A stretch of 64,000 nt of DNA from Arthrobacter sp. StoSoilB20 (GTDB lineage: Bacteria; Actinomycetota; Actinomycetes; Actinomycetales; Micrococcaceae). The notes beneath the pieces were generated by a model. That model had not been told where the DNA came from, ran no database searches, and saw only the letters and a list, made by a program, of their open reading frames with translations. The stretch lies in contig NZ_AP024651.1 in assembly GCF_019977295.1 (NCBI RefSeq), positions 4,154,001 to 4,218,000 on the forward strand, in the 5' to 3' direction. Position 1 is the stretch's first letter; each line of letters starts with the position of its first letter. Of this stretch, positions 52,412 through 60,146 are shown one piece after another. The position numbers were made by a program, and so were the translations under genes.

Positions 52412-52506
52412 GTCCTGACCTTCTTTGGCTCGGGCGGGCGGGCGAATCAACCTATTCCGGGTGCATTCACCCTCGTCAGCCGCCAAAGAAGGTCAGGAAG
52501 CAACGC
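52412..52506. repeat. dispersed palindromic element, copy 3 (inverted)
   Basis: TCCTGACCTTCTTTGG near 52413 and its inverted partner CCAAAGAAGGTCAGGAAGC (52483-52501) bound a 95-bp element. Read on the minus strand it aligns along its length with the copies at 31.1 and 31.4 kb, including the internal GGTTGATT. It occupies most of the dinB/exporter intergenic region. Confidence 0.75.
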
Positions 52507-52542
52507 GTCAAGAGCACCCGTCCCCCGGGCCTAAGCTGAGAT

Positions 52543-53166
52543 GTGCAGTTTTCACTTTGGCTGGCCCTGGTTGGCGCCGGCACCCTGATCAGTTTCACTC
52601 CCGGCGCCGGGGCCATCTTCACCATGAGCAACTCGCTCAATTCCGGCTTCCGACGCTCCATCTGGGGCATCCTCGGCCAACAGGTGGCCCTGGTCATCCA
52701 CATCGTCATTGTTGCCTTGGGCGTCGGAGTGCTGGTTTCGAGTTCTCCGGTGATCTTCAACGTCATCCGGTACGCCGGGGCCGCGTATCTGGTCTACCTG
52801 GGGATCCGGCAGTTCCTGCGCAAACCGGATCTGGACGAGGAAGAAGTCGCGGACAAGAAGAACGAGTCCGCCCTCTCCATGTTCCAACGCGGCATATGGG
52901 TAAACCTCCTGAACCCCAAAGCAATCGTGTTCTTCCTGGCGTTCATGCCCCAGTTCATCCGTCCGGATCAGCCGCTGCTTCAGCAATACGCGGTGCTGAC
53001 TACTACGGTCATCATTATCGACATCATGGTGATGTGGTTCTTCTTCGCTTTCGCGGCCCGGTCCTTCCAGAGATTCACCCATGATGAGCACGGCCAGAAG
53101 GTCCTCAACAGGGTCTTCGGCTGCTTGTTCGTCCTTGTGGGCATCCTGCTCGCCGTCATCCACTAG
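52543..53166 (+). CDS. LysE/RhtB family exporter
   Basis: A 207-aa membrane protein with six helices. The signature LISFTPGAGAIFTMSNSLNSGFRRSIWGILGQQ is near the N-terminus, with YLVYLGIRQFL and LLNPKAIVFFLAFMPQFI later. It starts at GTG 52543. It belongs to a different subgroup from the LysE at 34704. Likely exports an amino acid or analogue; no specific substrate can be given. Confidence 0.88.
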   Translation: MQFSLWLALVGAGTLISFTPGAGAIFTMSNSLNSGFRRSIWGILGQQVALVIHIVIVALGVGVLVSSSPVIFNVIRYAGAAYLVYLGIRQFLRKPDLDEEEVADKKNESALSMFQRGIWVNLLNPKAIVFFLAFMPQFIRPDQPLLQQYAVLTTTVIIIDIMVMWFFFAFAARSFQRFTHDEHGQKVLNRVFGCLFVLVGILLAVIH

Positions 53167-53172
53167 CCGAGT

Positions 53173-53299
53173 CGGCCAGCGAACCAACCAACCAACCGAA
53201 CCAGCCAAGCAACCAGCCAAGCAACCAGCCAAGCAACCAGCCAGCGAACCAACCAACCGAACCAGCCAAGCAACCAGCCAAGCCCAGCGAACCAGCCAC
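53173..53299. repeat. minisatellite of ACCAGCCAAGCA-type 12-bp units
   Basis: Downstream of the exporter stop, 12-bp units (ACCAGCCAAGCA) and AACC tetramers alternate. A larger unit of about 64 bp (CCAGCGAACCAACC...AAGCAACCAG) occurs twice. Minus-strand frames read Trp/Leu/Gly repeats but have no gene-like features. The tract ends about 20 bp before the next gene. Confidence 0.85.
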
Positions 53300-53321
53300 A
53301 CCCGGTGCTACGGTCGAGGAC

Positions 53322-53678
53322 ATGGAACCGGACTGGATCGAACACCGACGCTCGGACGACCGTGAGCACGTGGGTTGGATGAAGCCCGTGGACGACGGTT
53401 TTGTGGCCATCGACCTGCTGGGACGGGCGCGCACGGAAGTAGTGGACTGGTTCGTGGCTGAGGAAACCCTTGACGAGCTAGGTCTGGGATACCTCGCCGA
53501 CCCGCACGAATTACTGCTCGACGACGGCGGGTGGCTGCGCGTGCGGATCGCCGAAGTCACGCCCACCTTGGTGCGGGTGAAAAGGGAGGACTGGGGAGAT
53601 ATGACCGCCCCGCAGGTTTACTTCACCGTGCCCAACCCCATCCCGGAGGACCAGCTTCGCCCGCTGGCACCTAGTTAG
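53322..53678 (+). CDS. conserved hypothetical protein
   Basis: A 118-aa soluble acidic protein of unknown function. The sequence is rich in tryptophan and aspartate (DWIEHRRSDDREHVGWMKPVDDGFVAIDLLGR, EELGLGYLADP-like) and has codon use like its neighbours. No motif is recognised. The repeat tract lies immediately upstream, so its promoter must be within or beyond it. Its stop overlaps the convergent LacI gene by 8 bp; the ACCTAGTTAGGTGACA around the junction resembles the outer arm of the hairpin family. Confidence 0.65.
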   Translation: MEPDWIEHRRSDDREHVGWMKPVDDGFVAIDLLGRARTEVVDWFVAEETLDELGLGYLADPHELLLDDGGWLRVRIAEVTPTLVRVKREDWGDMTAPQVYFTVPNPIPEDQLRPLAPS

Positions 53679-54729
53679 GTGACACCTGGCTGGATGACGT
53701 AGATCCCCGCACCACCAGCGAGCTCTCCAGCGTCACATGGGGCTCCGCCAACGGCAGGCCTTCCATGAGGCCCCGCAGCTGCTCCCCAGCCTTGCGCCCC
53801 AGGGGCGTCGCCGGAAGATGGACGCTGGTAAGGCTTGGGTTGCTGGTAGCCGAGTAGGGCAGGTCGTCGAAGCCTGCCACGGCCAGTTCTCCAGGGATCC
53901 GGACACCCTCCACGCGGGCTTCCTGCAGCACACCATAGGCATGCGTGTCGGTACCGCAGACGACGGCGGTCACCCCCTCGCGCTGCCATTCCGGCCAGGC
54001 GTCGGCGAACGCGGCAGCGGCAGCACCGACGTCGATCGGGGTGCTGACAACATGGCCTTCAGCCACCGAGAGCCCGCAGGCGGCAGCCTCGGCCAGGAAG
54101 GCTTCGCGGCGCAGCTGGAAGGTTGTTGTTCCTGTCACGCCATCCACGTAGGCGGCGCGGGTATGGCCGGATGCAGCCAGATGACGGGCCAGCTCGCGGG
54201 CACCCTGGGCAACGTCAAGGTTCACGGACGGCGCGTAGGACTCAAGGCCCGGTGCGTCGAGCAGCACCAACGGAGCCGCCGCTGACAGATCTTCCAAAAA
54301 CTCTGCGCTGGGGGCGCCTACCAGCAGCCCTGCAGGGCGGAGTGCCAATAGTTTGCGTACGTCGGAAGCCTGGGGCGATTCGCCGGCGTCGGTCACTGAG
54401 AGCAGCAGTTGATACTGGGTTCCCAGGGACTCCCGCACCCCGGCGATCACGTTGGCAAAGAACGGGTTGGAAACGTCCGGGGTCACCAGGATGACGATGG
54501 AACTGACGCCGCGGGCCAGGGAGCTGCCGATGCTGTCCACCACGTAACCGAGTTCGGCGATCGCGGAGCGGACCCGTGAGATGTTGTCCTCTGACACCCG
54601 TCCTTGGGTTTTGCCGTTCGCCACCAGTGAGACGGTCGCCGTCGAAACGCCTGCCCGAGCAGCCACCATCGCAGCCGTCACCCGGGGTGAGCGGGGTGCG
54701 CGGCCGTGGCGCCGGTCCAGGGATTCCAT
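53671..54729 (-). CDS. LacI family transcriptional regulator of nucleoside operon
   Basis: A 352-aa LacI/GalR protein. The HTH (VTAAMVAARAGVSTATVSLVANGKTQGRVSEDNISRVRSAIAELGYV) begins near residue 18 and is followed by a periplasmic-binding-type effector domain (SIVILVTPDVSNPFFANVIAGVRESLG, DLPYSATSNPSLTSVHLPATPLG). It is divergent from the nucleoside hydrolase-MFS-ribokinase operon. Two operator-like palindromes lie in the intergenic region, so it most likely represses that operon in response to ribose or a nucleoside. Confidence 0.9.
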   Translation of the reverse strand: MESLDRRHGRAPRSPRVTAAMVAARAGVSTATVSLVANGKTQGRVSEDNISRVRSAIAELGYVVDSIGSSLARGVSSIVILVTPDVSNPFFANVIAGVRESLGTQYQLLLSVTDAGESPQASDVRKLLALRPAGLLVGAPSAEFLEDLSAAAPLVLLDAPGLESYAPSVNLDVAQGARELARHLAASGHTRAAYVDGVTGTTTFQLRREAFLAEAAACGLSVAEGHVVSTPIDVGAAAAAFADAWPEWQREGVTAVVCGTDTHAYGVLQEARVEGVRIPGELAVAGFDDLPYSATSNPSLTSVHLPATPLGRKAGEQLRGLMEGLPLAEPHVTLESSLVVRGSTSSSQVSPN

Positions 54730-54775
54730 GCATCGATCGTAGCGTTCCAAATCCGCCCTGACCTGCGCGAAGGCA

Positions 54776-54832
54776 TCAAGCGCTTGACGTCGGAGGGAAA
54801 TGACACGCCGCACAAACACGTTAAGCGTTTGA
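54776..54832. promoter_or_regulatory. pair of LacI-type operators
   Basis: TCAAGCGCTTGA (54776-54787) is a perfect 12-bp palindrome with the central CG pair of LacI-family sites. TTAAGCGTTTGA (54821-54832), within ACGTTAAGCGTTTGACGT, is a close variant 45 bp downstream, about four helical turns. The pair suits looping or cooperative repression of the divergent genes. Confidence 0.65.
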
Positions 54833-54925
54833 CGTAGCCCACAAACGAGTGCCAGAATTCCCCTGAATGCTTAGCGCCCTGCCCGGGGCAAGTACCAGGC
54901 AGGCCCCAATGACGTGGAGAGAAAC

Positions 54926-55987
54926 GTGGACCCCAACACCATGACACCGGCACGCAAGAAAATCATTCTTGACTGTGACCCTGGCCATGACGACGCCGTG
55001 GCATTGCTGCTGGCGCACGGCAACCCGGACATCGAACTTCTGGCCGTGACAACGGTCGTGGGAAACCAGACCCTGGAAAAGGTCACCCGGAACGCCCTCT
55101 CGGTGGCCACCATTGCCGGCATCACCGGCGTCCCCTTCGCTGCCGGCTGCGACCGCCCCCTGGTACGCACCATCGAAACCGCTCCCAGCATCCATGGTGA
55201 TTCCGGCATGGACGGCCCGGAGCAGCCCGAGTCCACCATCGAGCTGGACCCGCGCCACGCCGTCGACCTCATCATTGAAACTGTCATGGCTCACGAGCCC
55301 GGCACCGTCACCTTGGTCCCCACCGCGGGCCTGACCAACATTGCGATGGCAGCCCGCAAGGAGCCACGCATCGTGGAGCGCGTGAAGGAAGTCGTGCTCA
55401 TGGGCGGCGGCTACCACGTGGGCAACTGGAGTGCCGTGGCGGAGTTCAACATCATCATCGACCCCGAAGCCGCGCACATCGTCTTCAACGAAAAGTGGCC
55501 AGTGGTGATGGTTGGCCTGGACCTCACGCACCAGGCGCTGGCAACGGACGAGGTAGTGGACCGCATCGCAAAGATCGGCACCAAGCCGGCCAAGTTCGTC
55601 ATGGAACTCATGGACTTCTTCCAGAAGACCTACAAGGACGCCCAGGGATTCGACTTCCCGCCGGTCCATGACCCCTGCGCCGTCGCCTACGTCATCGACC
55701 CCACCGTCATGACCACCCGCAAGGTCCCGGTGGACATTGAGCTTCAGGGCAAGCTCACCCTGGGCATGACTGTTGCCGATTTCCGTGCGCCCGCCCCGGA
55801 TGACTGCCACACGTCGGTGGCTGTGGACCTGGACCACAAGAAGTTCTGGGACCTGGTCACCGATGCCATCGAACGAATCGGCGAACCAACGCACGACGCC
55901 GGTGCTGTCGCCACCGCCGCGGGCCGCCCCACCGACGTCGAAGTCAGCGCCACAGCAGAGGCCATCCTGGCAGGAGAGGCAAAGTAA
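54926..55987 (+). CDS. inosine-uridine preferring nucleoside hydrolase family protein
   Basis: A 353-aa nucleoside hydrolase cleaving the N-glycosidic bond of ribonucleosides to base plus ribose. The calcium-binding signature DCDPGHDDAVALLLA is at the N-terminus. Further motifs are VVGNQTLEKVTRNAL and VLMGGGYHVGNWSAVAEFNI, which bind the ribose. GTG 54926 follows GGAGAG closely; ATG 54941 is an alternative. First gene of a three-gene operon with an MFS carrier and ribokinase, giving nucleoside uptake, cleavage and ribose phosphorylation. Confidence 0.92.
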   Translation: MDPNTMTPARKKIILDCDPGHDDAVALLLAHGNPDIELLAVTTVVGNQTLEKVTRNALSVATIAGITGVPFAAGCDRPLVRTIETAPSIHGDSGMDGPEQPESTIELDPRHAVDLIIETVMAHEPGTVTLVPTAGLTNIAMAARKEPRIVERVKEVVLMGGGYHVGNWSAVAEFNIIIDPEAAHIVFNEKWPVVMVGLDLTHQALATDEVVDRIAKIGTKPAKFVMELMDFFQKTYKDAQGFDFPPVHDPCAVAYVIDPTVMTTRKVPVDIELQGKLTLGMTVADFRAPAPDDCHTSVAVDLDHKKFWDLVTDAIERIGEPTHDAGAVATAAGRPTDVEVSATAEAILAGEAK

Positions 55988-57432
55988 TGTCCTCCCCCGC
56001 AACCGCTTCCAAGACCTCCCGCGGCAACGTCACCGCCCTCATGGTGGCGTTGCTGGCAGCCTGCGTGGCCTTCCAGCTCAACGCCTCCATGCTCAGCCCG
56101 GCCCTGGTCACCATGGGCAACGAACTCAACACCGACCAAGCCACCATCGGGCTGTCCCAGACCTGGTTCTTCACTGCGGCCGCCCTGTTCTCGCTCTTCC
56201 TGCCCCGCCTGAGTGACATCGTGGGCCGCAAGAAAATCCTTGTGGGCATGATGATCCTCATGGCCGTGGGCTCGGTCATCGCGGCAATGGCTCCGGACGT
56301 GACGTGGCTATTCGTGGGCCGCATCATCCAAGGTGTCAGTGGTCCCACGGTTCCCCTCTGCCTGATCATGCTCCGTTCCGCCGTCACCAACCCGCGCAAG
56401 TACGGCACCCTCATGGGGCTCATCACGGCAGTCAACGGCGGCGTGGCCGGCGTGGACTCGTTCGTTGGCGGTTACTTCGCCGAGAACTTCGGCTTCCGCA
56501 GCATTTTCTGGCTCATGGTTGCCCTGGCCCTGATCGCCACCGTCCTGATCGCCGTCCTCGCCGGCGAAAGCAAGCCCGCGGCAGGCACCACCATGGACTG
56601 GCTGGGCGTTTTTTGCATCGTCATCGCCGTCGGCGCCCTGCTGACCGCACTGAACGAAGGCGCCAAGCTGGCCACGGCCTTCGACGCCGGCACGCTGACC
56701 CTGGCGCTCGTGCTCACGGTGATTGCCGTCGTCGCGTTCTTTGCGTTCTGGACTGTTGAGAAGCGCGCCAAGCAGCCCATGGTTGAGACAGTGCACCTGC
56801 GCCAGCGCTCCACGTGGGCTCCGCTGCTGACCACCACGCTGACCATGACCGGTATCTTCGCGGTCATCAACGGGATCGTGCCCGCCTATGTGCAGGCTGC
56901 GGATCCCGGATTCGGCGTTGGTCCTACCGAGATGTCGCTGATCATCCTGACCCCGTACGCCCTTCTTGGTTGGCTCTTCGGTCCGATCAGCGGCCGCCTC
57001 GCACCCGTCCTCGGCTACACCAAGGTCCTGCGCATCGGTTTGGTCGGAAGCTTGGTGGCCTTGGCGATCATCGCTTTCTTCGGCCTCAACAACCTGCCCA
57101 TGATGATCGTGGGAACGGCCTTGCTGGGCATCATGTACGCCGGTACGGTCAACATCATGCTGAACGGACTGGGCGTGGTGCTCTCGCCGCAAGGCAACCC
57201 CGGTTTCCTTCCGGGCATGAACGCCGGCGCCTTCAACCTCGGCGCCGGGCTGAGCTTCCTGGTCCTTCCCGCCGTTCTCGTGGCCACAGCCTCGCTCAAT
57301 GATGCCAAGGCGTCCTACCTGACGGTCGTGGTGGTGGGCCTTGTCATCACCCTCGCTGCCTTCGCGGCCTCGCTGTTGATCCCCAAGCCGGTGGACGCAG
57401 AAGTGACCGAGGATCAGGCGGTGACCGCATGA
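55987..57432 (+). CDS. MFS transporter, probable nucleoside uptake
   Basis: A 481-aa major facilitator with 14 predicted helices (DHA2-like length). The loop motif RLSDIVGRKKILVGMM follows helix 2. Its ATG overlaps the hydrolase stop by 1 nt, and its stop overlaps the ribokinase start (ATGA), so all three are translationally coupled. This context, rather than sequence, suggests nucleoside or ribose uptake. Confidence 0.9.
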   Translation: MSSPATASKTSRGNVTALMVALLAACVAFQLNASMLSPALVTMGNELNTDQATIGLSQTWFFTAAALFSLFLPRLSDIVGRKKILVGMMILMAVGSVIAAMAPDVTWLFVGRIIQGVSGPTVPLCLIMLRSAVTNPRKYGTLMGLITAVNGGVAGVDSFVGGYFAENFGFRSIFWLMVALALIATVLIAVLAGESKPAAGTTMDWLGVFCIVIAVGALLTALNEGAKLATAFDAGTLTLALVLTVIAVVAFFAFWTVEKRAKQPMVETVHLRQRSTWAPLLTTTLTMTGIFAVINGIVPAYVQAADPGFGVGPTEMSLIILTPYALLGWLFGPISGRLAPVLGYTKVLRIGLVGSLVALAIIAFFGLNNLPMMIVGTALLGIMYAGTVNIMLNGLGVVLSPQGNPGFLPGMNAGAFNLGAGLSFLVLPAVLVATASLNDAKASYLTVVVVGLVITLAAFAASLLIPKPVDAEVTEDQAVTA

Positions 57433-58385
57433 GCGGCGCACCCAAGGCGGGAATCGTCGTCGTCGGTTCCCTGAACGCCGACCTCACCATCTACTGCGAC
57501 CGCCTCCCCCAACCCGGCGAGACGGTCCACGGCAACGGTTTCGCGGTGAATCCCGGAGGCAAGAGCGCAAACCAGGCGGTGGCTGCCAGCAAGCTCGGCG
57601 GCCGGGTCAGCCTGATCGGCGCCGTGGGAGAGGACTCCAACGGCACCATGCTCCTGGATTCGACGGCCAACGCCGGAGTGGACGTTTCGCGGGTCCTGCG
57701 CAGGGAGGTCGCCACTGGCGTCGCCGTCATTTCCGTGGACTCCAGCGGCGAGAACAGCATCATCATTTCTGCCGGCGCCAACGGCACACTCAAGCCCGCG
57801 GACGTCGCGCCGGACGCTTTCAAGGACGCGGCCGTGGTGTGCCTCTGCCTTGAGGTGGGGATCGAGACTGTGATTGCCGCCGCCCAAGCAGGGCACGACG
57901 CCGGCGCCACTGTCCTGCTCAACCTCTCGCCTTACGCGGAGGTGCCGGAGCAGCTGGCGCACTTGAGCGATGTGCTGTTGGTGAACGCCCACGAGGCTTC
58001 GCTGTTCCTTGGTGCCGAAGCGGACATTCCTGACGCTGACGCTGGGGCGGAGGCGTGGGAGCCGGTTCGGAGCCAGTTCGCGGACCGAGGTTTGCAGCGG
58101 GTGCTGGTGACACTCGGCGCCCAGGGCTCCGTGGTCCTGGATTCGTTGGCACACGGCGCTGAAGATCAGATCACGCGCATCGCTCCGACGCGGGTATCAG
58201 CTGTTGACACCACTGGCGCCGGTGATGCCTTCACTGGTGCTGTCGCTGCCCGCTTGGATGCCGGGGACTCCTTGGCAAGCGCAGCTTCCTTCGCTTCGGT
58301 TGCCGCTGCGTTGGCCGCAACCAAGAAGGGGACGCAGGCCGCGTACCCGGGCATCGCCGACGTCGAACAGCTGAGGGACGCTTAG
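57429..58385 (+). CDS. rbsK: ribokinase, PfkB family
   Basis: A 318-aa sugar kinase converting ribose to ribose 5-phosphate. The N-terminal substrate region is VVVGSLNADLTIYCDRLPQPGETVHGNGFAVNPGGKSANQAVAASKLGG, and the catalytic PfkB signature with the base aspartate is DTTGAGDAFTGAVAARL. It completes nucleoside salvage after the hydrolase. Hairpin copy E begins 13 nt after its stop. Confidence 0.93.
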   Translation: MSGAPKAGIVVVGSLNADLTIYCDRLPQPGETVHGNGFAVNPGGKSANQAVAASKLGGRVSLIGAVGEDSNGTMLLDSTANAGVDVSRVLRREVATGVAVISVDSSGENSIIISAGANGTLKPADVAPDAFKDAAVVCLCLEVGIETVIAAAQAGHDAGATVLLNLSPYAEVPEQLAHLSDVLLVNAHEASLFLGAEADIPDADAGAEAWEPVRSQFADRGLQRVLVTLGAQGSVVLDSLAHGAEDQITRIAPTRVSAVDTTGAGDAFTGAVAARLDAGDSLASAASFASVAAALAATKKGTQAAYPGIADVEQLRDA

Positions 58386-58397
58386 CCCCAGTCCGGC

Positions 58398-58465
58398 ACC
58401 CAACTGGGTAACAGTAAACGTTCCACCGAGGCCCCGGTGGAGCATTTGCTGTTACCTACTTGGGT
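58398..58465. terminator. bidirectional hairpin between convergent genes (repeat family copy E)
   Basis: A 31-bp inverted repeat (58398-58428 with 58435-58465), 26 of 31 paired, loop 6 nt. The outer arms carry ACCCAAGTAGGTAACAG, seen clearly on the right side; the inner part is specific to this copy. It lies between ribokinase and the convergent membrane protein gene. Confidence 0.72.
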
Positions 58466-58773
58466 TAAGCGGAGGTGCGGGCTGCCCGTTGTGCTGCGCG
58501 TTCCACGGCCTTGCGGGACAGCGCGCCGTGGCCGGCCATGAGGCGGGGAACCACGAGGTAGACGGCGGTGGGCACAACAAAGGCTGTCAGGATAAGCGCC
58601 CGCAGGACCGGGTGGAGCGGCTCCATGATGGGGCCCAGGAGCAGCATGCCGATGGAGACGAGCGGGAAGATCGCCAGCCATGTGATGAGTGCCCGCATGT
58701 GGACGGAAGGGCCCTGCGGACGGGCAGGCGCTGCTGGCTCGACGGCGATTTCGGAGGTTGTTTGTGCTGTCAT
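58465..58773 (-). CDS. small membrane protein adjacent to TetR regulator, unknown function
   Basis: A 102-aa protein with two predicted transmembrane helices (ITWLAIFPLVSIGMLLLGPI and ALILTAFVVPTAVYLVVPRLM), a polar N-terminus and a basic C-terminus. ATG 58773 has GGAGA upstream. It resembles small DUF-type membrane proteins that are often the direct target of a neighbouring TetR gene. Function unknown; the operator-like CAACTAAACGGTTG sits 10 bp from its start. Confidence 0.72.
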   Translation of the reverse strand: MTAQTTSEIAVEPAAPARPQGPSVHMRALITWLAIFPLVSIGMLLLGPIMEPLHPVLRALILTAFVVPTAVYLVVPRLMAGHGALSRKAVERAAQRAARTSA

Positions 58774-58782
58774 GGCATTCTC

Positions 58783-58852
58783 CAACTAAACGGTTGCTTT
58801 TGGCTTGAGATCACCATAACCCCGCCGCGAATCAATTACAACTACTTAGTTG
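58783..58852. promoter_or_regulatory. two TetR operator-like palindromes
   Basis: CAACTAAACGGTTG (58783-58796) and CAACTACTTAGTTG (58839-58852; perfect arms CAACTA/TAGTTG) lie near the starts of the two divergent genes. Both share the CAACTA half-site, consistent with one regulator controlling both. Confidence 0.6.
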
Positions 58853-58872
58853 GAAAATGGTAATATGACCCT

Positions 58873-59493
58873 ATGGCGTGGGACACAGAGCGAACCAAGG
58901 GACTGCTTCTTGAGGCAGCGACCTCCGAGTTTTGCGCGCGAGGACTTGCCGGCGCCCGCATCGACCGCATCGCTGCAGAAGCCGGCGTCAACAAGGAACG
59001 GATCTACCAATACTTCGGCAACAAGAACGCCCTTTTTGATGCCGTGATCGTCACCGCCCTAAGCTCGCTGATGGATGAAGTGCCCATCGAGGGCAACGGA
59101 CCCGAGGCCATGGCAGACTACGCCGGCCGGCTCTTTGACCACCACCAAAAAGACGCCACCGCACCCCGCCTCCTTTTCTGGGAAGGACTGGAACGGGGCG
59201 TGGAAGTTGTTGGGCTGCCCAAGAGGATGGCCAACTGCGCCTCCAAGGTCAACAGCACCATCGCCGCCCTCCCCGGCATTTCAAGGGAAGACGCCGGAGA
59301 CCTGCTCATCACCATCGTCAGCCTCTGCGATGCCGCGCCCGTCCTCCCGGCACTCGATGGACTGATGGCCGGCAACGACCCCGGCCGCGTGCAAAGGCGA
59401 CGCGCCGCCGTCGTACGCACCGTCTACCTGGCGGCCGCAGCGCTGGCCGCCGAAGCCTCGACCACTGATCCGGTGCTCACAACGCAGGGGTAG
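58873..59493 (+). CDS. TetR family transcriptional regulator
   Basis: A 206-aa regulator with the HTH TKGLLLEAATSEFCARGLAGARIDRIAAEAGVNKERIYQYFGNKNALFDAV. The C-terminal domain is of the common TetR_C type with no ligand clue. It is divergent from the small membrane protein gene with paired CAACTA palindromes between, so it should control itself and that gene. Confidence 0.88.
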   Translation: MAWDTERTKGLLLEAATSEFCARGLAGARIDRIAAEAGVNKERIYQYFGNKNALFDAVIVTALSSLMDEVPIEGNGPEAMADYAGRLFDHHQKDATAPRLLFWEGLERGVEVVGLPKRMANCASKVNSTIAALPGISREDAGDLLITIVSLCDAAPVLPALDGLMAGNDPGRVQRRRAAVVRTVYLAAAALAAEASTTDPVLTTQG

Positions 59494-59585
59494 CCAGCTG
59501 CTCTGTGACAGCTTTGACACGAAAAGTGACTCAGTTGTGAAGTGGCCCCTAGCCAAGAAGGGGTGCCATCAATCATGCTTGCTGA

Positions 59586-60146
59586 ATGTACTCAACGACG
59601 AGCCCATACCGCATCATCACGGTCTGCACGGGAAACATCTGCCGCTCACCCATGGCAGCACTCATGCTCACCGAAGCCTTCGCCGCGGAAGGGCTCGGCC
59701 AACTGGTGCGGGTGGACTCCGCCGGCACCACCGGGTACGAGGTGGGGCACCCGATCGACCCCCGCGCCGCCCGCGTCCTGACAGCACAGCACATCGCTTC
59801 GGAAGACCACATTGCCCGCAAGTGGCTGCACGAATGGTACGCCGAACGGGACCTGATCCTCGCCCTTGACGTTGACCACTTCGGTTGGCTCCAGGAGGGC
59901 GCCCCTGACCGGGCCTCGCTCGAAAAAGTACGGATGCTCCGCAGCTTCGATCCCCACATGGAAGGCCGCAGCTCCCTGGATCTCGGCATCGAGGACCCCT
60001 GGTACGGCGGCCACACGGACTTCGACAACACCTGGACGCTCATCAAAGACGCCATCCCCGGAATCGTGCAGTACGTCAAAGCAGCCATCGCCTCCGCCGA
60101 AGCCGCCGCGGGCCACGACCACCAGCAGGTAACCTCTATGACATGA
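59586..60146 (+). CDS. low-molecular-weight protein-tyrosine phosphatase
   Basis: A 186-aa enzyme with the Cys14-x5-Arg20 loop near the N-terminus (ITVCTGNICRSPMA) and the general acid in EDPWYGG, both diagnostic of LMW-PTPs. It is longer than a typical 150-160 aa family member by a C-terminal tail. Its stop overlaps the start of the following fusion gene (ATGA). Proteins of this class dephosphorylate tyrosine kinases or other regulators; partner unknown. Confidence 0.9.
   Translation: MYSTTSPYRIITVCTGNICRSPMAALMLTEAFAAEGLGQLVRVDSAGTTGYEVGHPIDPRAARVLTAQHIASEDHIARKWLHEWYAERDLILALDVDHFGWLQEGAPDRASLEKVRMLRSFDPHMEGRSSLDLGIEDPWYGGHTDFDNTWTLIKDAIPGIVQYVKAAIASAEAAAGHDHQQVTSMT

Noticed and set aside
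53163..53369. Minus-strand Trp/Leu/Gly-repeat protein
   Set aside because: It is a translation of the 12-bp minisatellite with no ribosome site or non-repeat body, and it runs into the next gene's start.
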